17,841 nt of DNA from positions 1-17,841 of the forward strand of contig JASCIV010000509.1 in assembly GCA_030374735.1 (NCBI GenBank). Reading direction: 5' to 3'. The DNA comes from Gracilaria caudata (Eukaryota > Rhodophyta > Florideophyceae > Gracilariales > Gracilariaceae). The notes beneath the pieces were generated by a model. That model was given only the letters and a program-made list of their open reading frames with translations, had not been told where the DNA came from and ran no database searches. Made by a program: the position numbers and the translations under genes. This document shows positions 8,374 to 16,069 of the stretch, in pieces. How positions within the stretch are numbered: the stretch's first letter is position 1; the number at the start of each line of letters is the position of its first letter.

Positions 8374-8384
8374 TCTGAATGGGT

Positions 8385-8393
8385 GGCCCACCG
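8385..8393 (+). promoter_or_regulatory. GGCCCACCG motif upstream of the methyltransferase gene, conserved in its truncated copy
   Basis: GGCCCACCG lies 81 bp before the ATG at 8466 and 87 bp before the ATG of the copy (5088-5096). GGCCCA, the reverse of TGGGCC, is a common promoter element in plants. A third GCGGCCCACCG occurs at 16470-16480 without an evident gene. Conservation through the duplication does not prove function, because the flanking bases are also partly conserved. Confidence 0.3.
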
Positions 8394-8465
8394 TGCGGGG
8401 CAGCGCCAACAAAGAGCTTCGTCGCAACAGCTCGGGAGCTGCCGCTTCAACCAACAACACGCATC

Positions 8466-9257
8466 ATGTTCGGAGCGGCCTTCGTCTCTTCCTTCTGCCC
8501 CGGTCTCCAACCGCCGCAGCGCTTCTCGCTGCACGTACAAGATGCCACTGCTCCTCACCACCGCTGCGTCTCGCGCCGCCGTGTGCGCATGAACACCGAT
8601 CAAGACAACAAGGCGTCCGAGCCACCGAAAAGCACCTCTACCTTCGACGCACCGTCATTCGACACGGAAATATTCTCCAAGTTTGTCGACTCTGCGCAAG
8701 AGAAGATTGATGAATTTCAACAATCTGTCCAACAGATAGACACCACCAAGCTGGTGGACGACACAAAGCAAGCTTCTCTGGGTCTTGTGGACAACTTTTT
8801 AGCGGGCGATTGGCTGAATCGAGGCGAGCTGTATGGCGCCATTCAGATCGCGTTTGTGGTGTTTCTTCTGCGCGGCGGAGGTCTCCTAGACCTGTTTGTC
8901 AACTTTCTGGCGGGCCCGGCGCTTTTCATTGTGGGCGCCGCCATTTCCGCTAAGTCGGTGTTTGATTTGGGGCCCAAACAACTTTCCATTTGGCCGGCTC
9001 CAGTGCCGCAGGGCGAGCTCAAGACAGATGGCTTGTACGAATACGTGAGACATCCCATGTACGCCGGCGTTTTGTTGGCGAGCGCTGGTTTTGCGGTTGC
9101 CACCGCGTCTCCGTCGAGACTCGCGCTCACGGTTGCGTTTGCGGCGTTCTTGTTGAAGAAGATAGATGTGGAGGAACAGTACTTGAAGGACTCGTATCCG
9201 GGCTATGAGGAATATACACAAGAGGTTGAGTTCAAACTGATACCAAACTTGTTTTAG
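8466..9257 (+). CDS. Plastid-targeted phospholipid/isoprenylcysteine methyltransferase-like membrane protein
   Basis: 263 residues. Residues 1-41 form a Ser/Arg-rich, acid-poor leader starting M-F-G-A-A-F-V, as expected for a red-algal transit peptide. A second in-frame ATG (Met42, at 8589) begins the acidic mature N-terminus. A helical acidic region follows to about residue 110, then membrane segments around 118-155 and 199-232. The family signature is clear: Y-E-Y-V-R-H-P-M-Y-A-G at 191-201, the tandem Glu E236-E237, and Y-P-G-Y-E-E-Y at 244-250, followed by a terminal I-P-N-L-F. Proteins of this group (PEMT/ICMT/NnrU-like fold) methylate lipids or prenylated cysteines using S-adenosylmethionine; the plastid substrate cannot be told from sequence. 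The ATG at 8466 is chosen over the in-frame 8379 because the duplicated copy aligns with it and gives a proper leader. TGTAA at 9314-9318 may be a polyadenylation signal. Confidence 0.85.
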   Translation: MFGAAFVSSFCPGLQPPQRFSLHVQDATAPHHRCVSRRRVRMNTDQDNKASEPPKSTSTFDAPSFDTEIFSKFVDSAQEKIDEFQQSVQQIDTTKLVDDTKQASLGLVDNFLAGDWLNRGELYGAIQIAFVVFLLRGGGLLDLFVNFLAGPALFIVGAAISAKSVFDLGPKQLSIWPAPVPQGELKTDGLYEYVRHPMYAGVLLASAGFAVATASPSRLALTVAFAAFLLKKIDVEEQYLKDSYPGYEEYTQEVEFKLIPNLF

Positions 9258-10147
9258 ATGTGAACGGATTCTTGCACGAGTGCTTGAATCTGTTGGTCGC
9301 CCCCCTCCCCATATGTAAATCATTCCTCAATCGCGCCTGTACGCTCGGCTTTGTTCAACCGTTCAACATTTGTGGCATCGAAGCATAGGCGTGCTTCCTT
9401 GCGACTCGCGCTGTGCTGCGTTAACGATGGTTAGGCAAAATGAAAAGGCTCGCCAGCAATTCACGTGGGAAATTGCAGGCACAGTTGCGTTATGTTCAAA
9501 GAAGGGGGGGCGTGTTGCCCTTTGATAGCGTTACTGTGCCGGTGTGTTTCTGTTCGAGACCAACACAGGATTGTTGGTGACACCGGTATGGGTCGCACAG
9601 TGCGTTGCGGCATGGTTGCGAGCGAGGCGACTGAACGCTAGTCAAAACGTGACTCAAGCGCGCGCTCGACTGCTTGCTGGACGTGATTATAGATATGTTA
9701 AAAGCACCTGTAACTTATGCAATCTGAAAGTTGTGGGCAGTTTTCAGGCGGTATGAAGTGCGCTGTTTTGCCCTGATTCGAGGTTAACGAGCTTATGAGA
9801 AGAGGAATGAAGACAAAGAACGGTAAGCAAGCATGCGCATGAAGGCAGATCTTGCTGAATGACTCATTGGCCGAATGCAATTCAAACATTTCTTTTTCTC
9901 TCTCTCTGCAAGAGATTGCAGTTACAAGATGCTGTGAAAGCGAATGACATTTCTAACTTGTGCGAGTGATGAGCTGTAATCAAGACGTGGACGTTCATGT
10001 GCGCCCTTTGGGACGGCAGCATGAAGAAGGGCTGCGTCACTGGGGCAGGGAGATGAAGCAGAAGCTGAGACAAAACGCCACCACCGCGGCCGCAGTACGA
10101 CAGTCGCTGACGGAGCGCACACCCCGCACGCAGCCGTCCTCCGCCAC

Positions 10148-10182
10148 GCCAAGCGCCAAGCGCCAAGCGCCAAGCGCCAAGC
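10148..10182. repeat. Five perfect tandem copies of a 7-bp unit (GCCAAGC)
   Basis: GCCAAGC is repeated five times without error, about 445 bp before the UBA-protein ATG. A perfect 7-bp tandem array suggests recent slippage and likely length polymorphism. Each unit contains GCCAAG, but no known factor is assigned. Confidence 0.9.
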
Positions 10183-10557
10183 GATGCGGTGCGCGCCACG
10201 GACGAGCCGTTGGCGGCACAACAACCCTCTAGTCCCGCACGGTGCAGCGTTGCCTCGGGCAGCAGCCGCGCCGCGCGCGCTCGCCGAAGAAAAAAGGCAC
10301 ACGACAGCCAAAACAAGGCGCGCTGACAAACGCGGCGCGCGTGTGCGCGCGCCGAATACAGCGCACGTCACGCTCGCCACCCATTGCACGAGAAGCGACG
10401 CAACCGTCGCATCACGCGACGCAATCCCGGGCAATCAGCCACTCTGTTTTCGGCACGCCGCGCACGCGCCCCGATTCCCACACTCGCCCTCCGCGCGCGT
10501 GCTCATTACACCGTCGCCTGCCGCCCCGCCACGCCGCTACTCGCTAACGTTCCCCAC

Positions 10558-10584
10558 CACCCCTCTCCTCTCCTCTCCCCTCCA
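10558..10584 (+). promoter_or_regulatory. Pyrimidine-rich tract before the UBA gene (Y-patch-like or 3' splice site-like)
   Basis: An almost pure C/T run ending in CAG lies about 43 bp before the ATG at 10627. A similar tract (13617-13659) lies about 40 bp before the ATG at 13698. In plants, C/T-rich Y patches mark core promoters near the start site. Because this tract ends in CCAG, it could instead be the acceptor of an intron in the 5' leader; no strong donor was identified. Confidence 0.35.
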
Positions 10585-10626
10585 GATATCCCTCTCACCC
10601 GCGCGTGCGTGCGTGTCCGGCGCGGA

Positions 10627-11811
10627 ATGCGTGCTACCGCCGAGGAGAGCGCGACGTTGCGCAGCGACATGTCGGTCTCCGAGACGCTTCTTCCGCGCCA
10701 CATTCTCTTCAACGCCGCCTTGTACGCCGGCGCCGCCCTTGTGTACAGCGTCGTCATATTCTCGTTGGAGACCTCCAGCCCCGGCGAGTACGTTTTCTTC
10801 GATTCCGACGAATCCAAATGGCGTTCCATTTTCAATAACATCGCCATCATATCGTGGCCTGTCCTTCTGTTCGGCGCCCTCATCCTACTCGCCGTGCGTG
10901 TCGGCGCCAATGTACGACGTCGCCGTCGAAAACGTTCCAAGAAGAGCAGGCGCACTTCATCCACCCACACGCTTTCCGACCGAAACACAAGTGACAACAG
11001 TCTCCAAACGCCTCGATTGCCGCCGTCAACTACGCCACCTCCGGTGCCACTGCGACTGGAGAGTGCCCATCGCGACCACTCTCCCCCTGTTGTGCACAAT
11101 CTGTCGGCAAAGCTTGACGAGGAGGACCCGCCCATCCCGCGCGCAAAGTCCTCTCGCAAAGCCAAACGAACCAAGTCCACAACCCCGGTCGTTCCTGTTG
11201 GCTATGTATCCGTCACCCGCGCGCAAAGGGTGTACGCCGCCATGGGCTTTTTGTGGGTAGCGGTGGGACTGGCAATGACTGCCGCCGCCGCCGCCATTGT
11301 GTTTGTCGGACAGAGGGAGCGCCTTGAGCATGTTGCGAACAGTCTCGGAAACAAGCAGGAGGACTGGAAGGCATGGATCATTCCCATTTGCACCGGTGGT
11401 ATTCTCGTCATTGCGTTTGGTACCCTGGGAATCACCACATTCACCAAGTTTGTTTCCACTCTCACTGCCCGCCCTTCGAAGCCAATACCAACTACCGACG
11501 CCTCTGAAGGCTCTGTCAGGGAGGTCGAGGATCTTGATCTTCTTTACAAAACTGGCAAACAGATCTCGCAAGATGATCTGGACGACGCAGAGCTTCCGAC
11601 TTCAACTTCCCCCGCCGTCATCAGTCGCGACAAGGGAATGATCGACACGTCCATCCTGCATAATACGCCTGAGCAGAGCACCATTGACAGACTGATGCGT
11701 CAGTTACGAGATATGGGCTTCAGAAACCCCGATCAAAACCTGGCTGCTTTGCAGGCATCCTCATTCGATCTTGAAAAGGCGAGTGAGAAGCTTGCCAACA
11801 CCGCAACCTAG
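10627..11811 (+). CDS. Four-helix membrane protein with C-terminal UBA domain
   Basis: 394 residues from the ATG at 10627; an alternative start at 10669 would give 380. Two hydrophobic segments (about 26-47 and 70-92) are followed by a strongly basic stretch, R-R-R-R-R-K-R at 97-103, which should lie on the cytosolic side. A Pro/Ser/Thr-rich, probably disordered loop spans about 104-195. Two more membrane segments follow (about 203-227 and 250-272). The C-terminal 44 residues form a UBA domain: L-R-D-M-G-F at 360-365, then N-L-x-A-L-Q and a closing S-F-D-L-E-K-A. UBA domains bind ubiquitin, so a role at a membrane in ubiquitin-linked quality control, such as ER-associated degradation, is plausible but inferred. 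The membrane part does not look like the rhomboid fold of UBAC2. The frame runs open upstream to 10384, but that part is Arg/Pro-rich and typical of non-coding GC-rich DNA. TGTAA at 11860-11864 may be the polyadenylation signal. Confidence 0.85.
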   Translation: MRATAEESATLRSDMSVSETLLPRHILFNAALYAGAALVYSVVIFSLETSSPGEYVFFDSDESKWRSIFNNIAIISWPVLLFGALILLAVRVGANVRRRRRKRSKKSRRTSSTHTLSDRNTSDNSLQTPRLPPSTTPPPVPLRLESAHRDHSPPVVHNLSAKLDEEDPPIPRAKSSRKAKRTKSTTPVVPVGYVSVTRAQRVYAAMGFLWVAVGLAMTAAAAAIVFVGQRERLEHVANSLGNKQEDWKAWIIPICTGGILVIAFGTLGITTFTKFVSTLTARPSKPIPTTDASEGSVREVEDLDLLYKTGKQISQDDLDDAELPTSTSPAVISRDKGMIDTSILHNTPEQSTIDRLMRQLRDMGFRNPDQNLAALQASSFDLEKASEKLANTAT

Positions 11812-13383
11812 TGCACATACAGATATATATATGTTTCTACCTAGTTCGAACAACCCTCATGTAATATATCCTTACCCCTTGAGCAGGCGACACTATTTGC
11901 TTCGACATCATCGACGTGCTTGTATGAATATCATGATAGACACTGGGCGAAGGGAGTGGCGTGTATATTTTAGGCCCACCCGTCAGTTGTCATTTCTATG
12001 ATGCATTCACCGTGTCTTGTGGTAATCGATACGAGGGTAGTTTATTGCCATATTTCTGCATTTCTTCGACAAGTTTCTCTGCAGATTCGCTTGGCTGCGC
12101 ACCGTGCTGATGAGGGCCATGATTTAGCGACATTGTGGCCTATGTTTTCGTTCATCCCCTGAGGAACTGAAACCAGGGTCATCATGACGATACTCTGCTT
12201 CGGAAATAGGATTACAGGGCAACTTTGGTGACACGAACGCGCATACTTGTCATCACCGAGCCACAAATGCCCAACACCCTTATCTGTAGTTTGGTCGGCA
12301 TGTGCGACTCACATGGATAATGTTATAGACTGCAGTAATCATGAGCGCCAGCATAACTACGCGCCTTGAGCGAGACCGCACACACTTTTGGACATGCCTC
12401 TGTTCGTCAATCGGTCAGTTATTCGCAGAGAGTGTACTCTCCAAACAAAAGCGGAAAGCCGGGAACGATAAATATTTGATCGACATCGTGTTCGTCTTCG
12501 CAATCTTTCGCCTTAAACTCATACCGAACGCTTCACATAGAACCAAGTCTACGAATAAATAGAAGCATTTCCGTGAAGGAAATCGTAGCAAAAAAAGTAG
12601 TTCAAGGGGCAAGAAAAACAGCGCGTCGTATGATTTCCGACAACGTGTTTCTTCGTACGGTAAGAAATTCTGAAGAATTCGTTGCTCATTGAACCAGGAA
12701 GCCTCTCACTTCACCTTGGTGCCGACTGGTGTCAGACTAGAGCGCGCCCGACCTTGCGACGGGGAATTTAAAACGCCTGTATCTCTCACGATCCTTTGAT
12801 AAGTGTATGGCATTCAACTCTATCAATGAGAACTTTTTGAAGTAGATAGCTCTTCTTGAGGGTTGTCACATTGAAGGGGTTATGAAGGCGCAAAGAATCT
12901 CGAGTTTCTCGAAATTCTTTGAACAACACGTACAGAGCGGCGTATTTTGGAAGCACACGTGACGAAGGAAGTAAACCAAGACCATCGCATTGTGTGTGAC
13001 ATACCAGAGGCTGAGAGTTCTTGTTTATACGGGCCAAGGCGATCAAGCTGGCATGTACGTTGCGGGACTGTCACGCGACGGCGCTCTCAGTGTTGGCCTT
13101 AAGCAGAAAGATGTTCAGCACTCGAGGAGCAGGAGCACGAGAACAACTTTGGGTGAGACTTCCTGCAAAGCGGAGAACGCAGCTGCAAATCGCAGCGAGC
13201 AAGATACAGTAAGCTTCGAGCCGGTACGAAGGTAGTAGTTGCACAGCGTCAACCACACGCGGCAGTTTAGGGCGCCCGTCCCGAAATGAGCAAGGTCGTG
13301 GCCAAGCCTGTTGGGGACTCACTCTCGCGTGAATCAACGTTGGTCAAGATAAGCCCGGAGACTTGCCGCATCCCAGCGGCACA

Positions 13384-13515
13384 CACGTGGCATTGACAAG
13401 GAGCATAATCTCATTACAGCATAAGCAGCTTATCATCTCGCGAACAAGCTCATATGCGTCACACACGTGTGCAAAGCTCATTGGCAAAGTGAAGATATTC
13501 GCTCTCAAACACGTG
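13384..13515 (+). promoter_or_regulatory. Cluster of three CACGTG (G-box/E-box) sites upstream of the RS/LOR gene
   Basis: CACGTG occurs at 13384-13389, 13464-13469 and 13510-13515, that is 183-314 bp before the ATG at 13698. The middle one sits in CACACGTGTGCAA, which also occurs exactly at 264-276. CACGTG is the core site of bHLH and bZIP factors in plants and other eukaryotes. Three in 132 bp is more than expected by chance, so regulated expression is plausible. Confidence 0.45.
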
Positions 13516-13616
13516 CTTCACTCGCTGCGCGCCAAACAGGAGCGCGCCAGTGCACCCCATCGTCACTGGCGCACTGTCACCCACCCTTGCAGCCGTTGCG
13601 TCAGTGCTGCTCCATC

Positions 13617-13659
13617 TCGTTCTCCGCCCCTCTTCTCCTTCAGCTCCATCTTCTCTCGT
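13617..13659 (+). promoter_or_regulatory. Pyrimidine-rich tract before the RS/LOR gene
   Basis: A mostly C/T stretch lies about 40 bp upstream of the ATG at 13698, at the same distance as the tract before the UBA gene. It may mark the transcription start region (Y-patch-like). It contains TTCAG, so a leader intron acceptor cannot be excluded. Confidence 0.3.
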
Positions 13660-13697
13660 TCGTGTGTATCTGACACCACTCTATTCACACTGCCATC

Positions 13698-15446
13698 ATG
13701 ATGAGAGGCATCTTTAATCGCCCGCCTTCTCGTCATCATCGTCCCCGTGACCGACGTCGTTCTCGTTCTCGTTCACGGCCGCGCGGTTCCCGCAACACAC
13801 GCGCGCCGCCCGCCCGTTCGTTAAGTCCGCCTCGTCGTCCCACTCGCTCTCGTTCAATCTCCTCCAGTTCTCCGCCCGACTCTCTTTCTGGCGGCTCCAG
13901 TTATTCCCACATCGGCTTTCGTTCACCGCGCTCTCCTCCATTCATGCGCCGGTCGCTCTCATTCACAGGCCTTCACGAAGATCCGTTTCCATTTTCTGGA
14001 CCTTCGGACTTTCGCCCGTCCAGAATGGGGCACCGTCATTCCCGTTCTCGCTCGCCTCGCTCCAGATTTCGTTCCACCTCGGCGGATCGCTCTCCGTATG
14101 AACCGTTTGAACCGCGCTTTCCGTTCGAGCGTCGCAGAGCCTTTGACGATTTTCCGCTACGTTTTGATGAACGTCCCCCACTTGATGACCCTTTGTTTGA
14201 GGAGTTTGAGCCTCCATTTCCACCTCGCCATCGACGTCGCTCTCACCTTGAAGCTCATGGCCTCCCAAACTTTCCAGATCAGCCTCCTCGCTTTTCCATG
14301 GATCGCGCCATGCGCTTTCCAGCACGCACCCCGAACATCGTTTTCATGCAGCCCAGGAGCTTTGTGTTCAACGTCGGCTCTCCCGCAGACAGTCGCACCC
14401 CCTGGCTGCAGGTCATGGACGAGTTCGATGGAAGACGTGTGTTGTATGCAACCGGCAACTGCATGCAACGAGCCTCTCATGTACGACTTCATGATGACTA
14501 TTCTGGTGAGCTTCTTCGTTTAAGTCCACGGAAGAGTTCCTCGAAGAGCAGAAGGTATGCATCGTTACGGGTTATCACGTTTAACAAATATCGAGATCCG
14601 GTCATGACTGCAGTGTCCATGCGTGACGCCCATGGCCCTGCCTATCCTCAAGGCGCTGCTCCGCCGCCGTTTTCATATGCACCGAATGCAAATGCATATT
14701 ATCCTTCTCAGGGTGCATATCCTTATCCTGGCCCATATCCTGTGCCTCCGTACGGTGCACCTGGTCCTGGTTATCCCGATATGCAGCCGGGTGCAACGAA
14801 TCCTGTTCAACCGGAAAGTAGCGCACCTCCACCAGCAGCTGATGCCAGCGGCGGTCCGTACTCCGCCCCATGGAATGACCCTCAACAGCAGCCACAAGGA
14901 GTACCGGTATATCCACAACCCGATCAATCACGACAGCCAGGTCAGGAATATCCAGGCCCGCAACCTCAATATCAACAATGGCAAGGAATGTACTATCAAC
15001 CTAGTACAAACTATCCCAATCAGGCCTTTCCGCAAGGATACAAGCCGGAAATGTATGCTAATTACATGTATGGTTTCGGATATCAGAGTAACGCAGATCG
15101 CCCCCCTTTCCAAGCTTGGGGCTCATCGAATCAAACGACAGTTCTAGCCGAATTCTTCAGTGGGGAGAAAAGTATCGATGACATACGAAGGTCTCGCAGA
15201 GATGGCAGACGCAGACATCCGTTATTTCGACTTACTCGCAGCGCAACTGGCGAAAGAGAATGGATACAAACCCCTACCAGTCGAGAGCTGGCTAGTATAA
15301 CATATTCTAGCCCCGGATCAGACAGTTTTGCCGTTGAAGGAAGCAGCTATCGTGTGGTGGTGCAGCCTGGTGTGGATTTGACGATGATCACTTCTGCAAT
15401 CGTAAGCCGTATTATCATGTGGGCAGGCGACGATGAAAGGTTTTAA
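13698..15446 (+). CDS. RS-rich protein with a LURP-one/Tubby-C-like domain split by a Pro/Gln/Tyr-rich insert
   Basis: 582 residues; the start is ATGATG, so the second Met (13701) is equally possible. Residues 1-135 are rich in Arg-Ser and Ser-Pro pairs (R-S-R-S-R-S-R-P near 22), like splicing-factor RS tails, and are probably phosphorylated and nuclear. Residues 136-210 are Phe/Pro/Arg/Glu-rich. A first half-domain spans about 213-312: P-W-L-Q-V-M-D-E-F-D-G-R-R-V-L-Y near 235, then a D-D-Y-S-G-E-L-L-R-L strand. A long P/Q/G/Y-rich segment (about 313-478) follows, full of Y-P and P-G-P units and lacking charge. The second half (480-582) starts V-L-A-E-F-F and ends Y-R-V-V-V-Q-P-G-V-D at 551-560, before a hydrophobic helix. 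This V-x-P-G-V-D plus helix is the hallmark C-terminus of LURP-one-related (LOR) beta-barrels. The order of elements fits one LOR domain interrupted by an insert. An intron could in principle remove the insert, but it is in frame and stop-free. Function unknown; link to RNA or condensates is a guess. Confidence 0.75.
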   Translation: MMRGIFNRPPSRHHRPRDRRRSRSRSRPRGSRNTRAPPARSLSPPRRPTRSRSISSSSPPDSLSGGSSYSHIGFRSPRSPPFMRRSLSFTGLHEDPFPFSGPSDFRPSRMGHRHSRSRSPRSRFRSTSADRSPYEPFEPRFPFERRRAFDDFPLRFDERPPLDDPLFEEFEPPFPPRHRRRSHLEAHGLPNFPDQPPRFSMDRAMRFPARTPNIVFMQPRSFVFNVGSPADSRTPWLQVMDEFDGRRVLYATGNCMQRASHVRLHDDYSGELLRLSPRKSSSKSRRYASLRVITFNKYRDPVMTAVSMRDAHGPAYPQGAAPPPFSYAPNANAYYPSQGAYPYPGPYPVPPYGAPGPGYPDMQPGATNPVQPESSAPPPAADASGGPYSAPWNDPQQQPQGVPVYPQPDQSRQPGQEYPGPQPQYQQWQGMYYQPSTNYPNQAFPQGYKPEMYANYMYGFGYQSNADRPPFQAWGSSNQTTVLAEFFSGEKSIDDIRRSRRDGRRRHPLFRLTRSATGEREWIQTPTSRELASITYSSPGSDSFAVEGSSYRVVVQPGVDLTMITSAIVSRIIMWAGDDERF

Positions 15447-15622
15447 TCTGAGTTATCTGACGTTCCCGATTGTCCTATTCTCTGACCTCCGCTCAATTTC
15501 GAACATTAATCATGTCGGAGGTCATCGCTTGTTATCTCTTTGCGTCAACTCTTGTCAAAAGTTGTAATATTAGTTCTGTGATGCAAAAGTGCATGCCGGC
15601 GGTCCGATCTCTTGTTGATTTC

Positions 15623-16069
15623 TCATGCCTGTGGAGATATCTCCACTGTTCTTCCGTTGCATTCATCTGCAGAAGGTACAAGGCCGTGACTTCGTAATTC
15701 CGTCAACACGCGTCTAAAAATGATTTCTTCCAATACTGCGGTATTATCTGGAAGATCGACACAGGCGTACACAGCAAGCCCACAACGCTTTGACAGTTTT
15801 TGCGCAAAGCTTTGACTGTTGGATGCAGTCTGGGCTACAGTGGCGAATACTGTGCTGGCGGAAGGCAGAGCTTCGTTGTTATGACTGTGACCCATACATA
15901 TGGATAGACTCCTTAACGATCCGAGGGAACCATCAGTTGTGGGCTGGACCCATACAATAATCGAGTCCTTCATATAAGTTATTTGGTACCGCATACGTAG
16001 ATCCGCGAGTTGGTCGGTAAATGCTTCCACTTCCATCATAGTTTTTGTCGAACCGTTGTTTGCTCTCAT
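15623..16069 (-). CDS. PSMG4: Proteasome assembly chaperone 4 (PSMG4/PAC4)-like protein
   Basis: 148 residues from the ATG at 16069; the frame extends a few codons upstream only through a TTG. The family pattern is visible throughout: F-T-D-Q-L early, then R-Y-Q-I-T-Y-M-K-D-S-I-I-V-W-V at 27-41 (the conserved strand ending in a D-S-x-x-x-W-V motif). Next come L-R-S-L-S-I-C-M-G at 52-60, a Ser/Thr-rich turn, A-Q-K-L-S-K-R-C-G-L-A-V-Y at about 110, and a closing helix with R-R-V-L-T-E-L. The length is close to the usual 120-150. PAC4 pairs with PAC3 and helps assemble the 20S proteasome alpha ring. The gene is convergent with the RS/LOR gene, with 176 bp between the two stops. These chaperones diverge fast, so the call rests on pattern rather than close identity. 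Confidence 0.7.
   Translation of the reverse strand: MRANNGSTKTMMEVEAFTDQLADLRMRYQITYMKDSIIVWVQPTTDGSLGSLRSLSICMGHSHNNEALPSASTVFATVAQTASNSQSFAQKLSKRCGLAVYACVDLPDNTAVLEEIIFRRVLTELRSHGLVPSADECNGRTVEISPQA

Larger units (their letters stand above)
9258..10626. other. Intergenic region; GC-rich promoter side of the UBA gene
   Basis: The first part is of mixed composition without coding signal. From about 10080 to 10626 it is strongly GC-rich, with many CG steps, a 7-bp tandem repeat (10148-10182) and a pyrimidine tract (10558-10584). Long open frames on both strands here are a by-product of the GC-rich composition, which makes stop codons rare. Confidence 0.5.
11812..13697. other. Long intergenic region; promoter of the RS/LOR gene at its right end
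   Basis: One ATG frame at 12341-12562 (73 codons, plus) has no recognisable feature. On the minus strand an open stretch at 13046-12786 has a protein-like C-terminal half (L-P-K-Y-A-A-L-Y-V-L-F-K-E-F and on to its stop) but no ATG. It might be a fragment of a decayed gene. The last 320 bp hold three CACGTG boxes and a C/T-rich tract before the ATG at 13698. Confidence 0.45.

Noticed and set aside
8143..8592. 149-codon ATG frame running into the methyltransferase gene
   Set aside because: Its second half is the leader sequence read in another frame, and the first part has no recognisable feature. The truncated copy at 5175 supports the 8466 frame.
10184..11260. A 358-codon plus-strand frame overlapping the UBA gene, and minus-strand frames at 10506-11180 and 9922-10434
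   Set aside because: They are Arg/Pro/Ala-rich by-products of GC-rich DNA, overlap the well-supported UBA protein in other frames, and show no domain.
8466..16069. A joint system made of the methyltransferase, UBA protein, LOR protein and PAC4
   Set aside because: The genes are far apart with separate promoters and different compartments, so adjacency in a eukaryotic genome is weak evidence for joint function.
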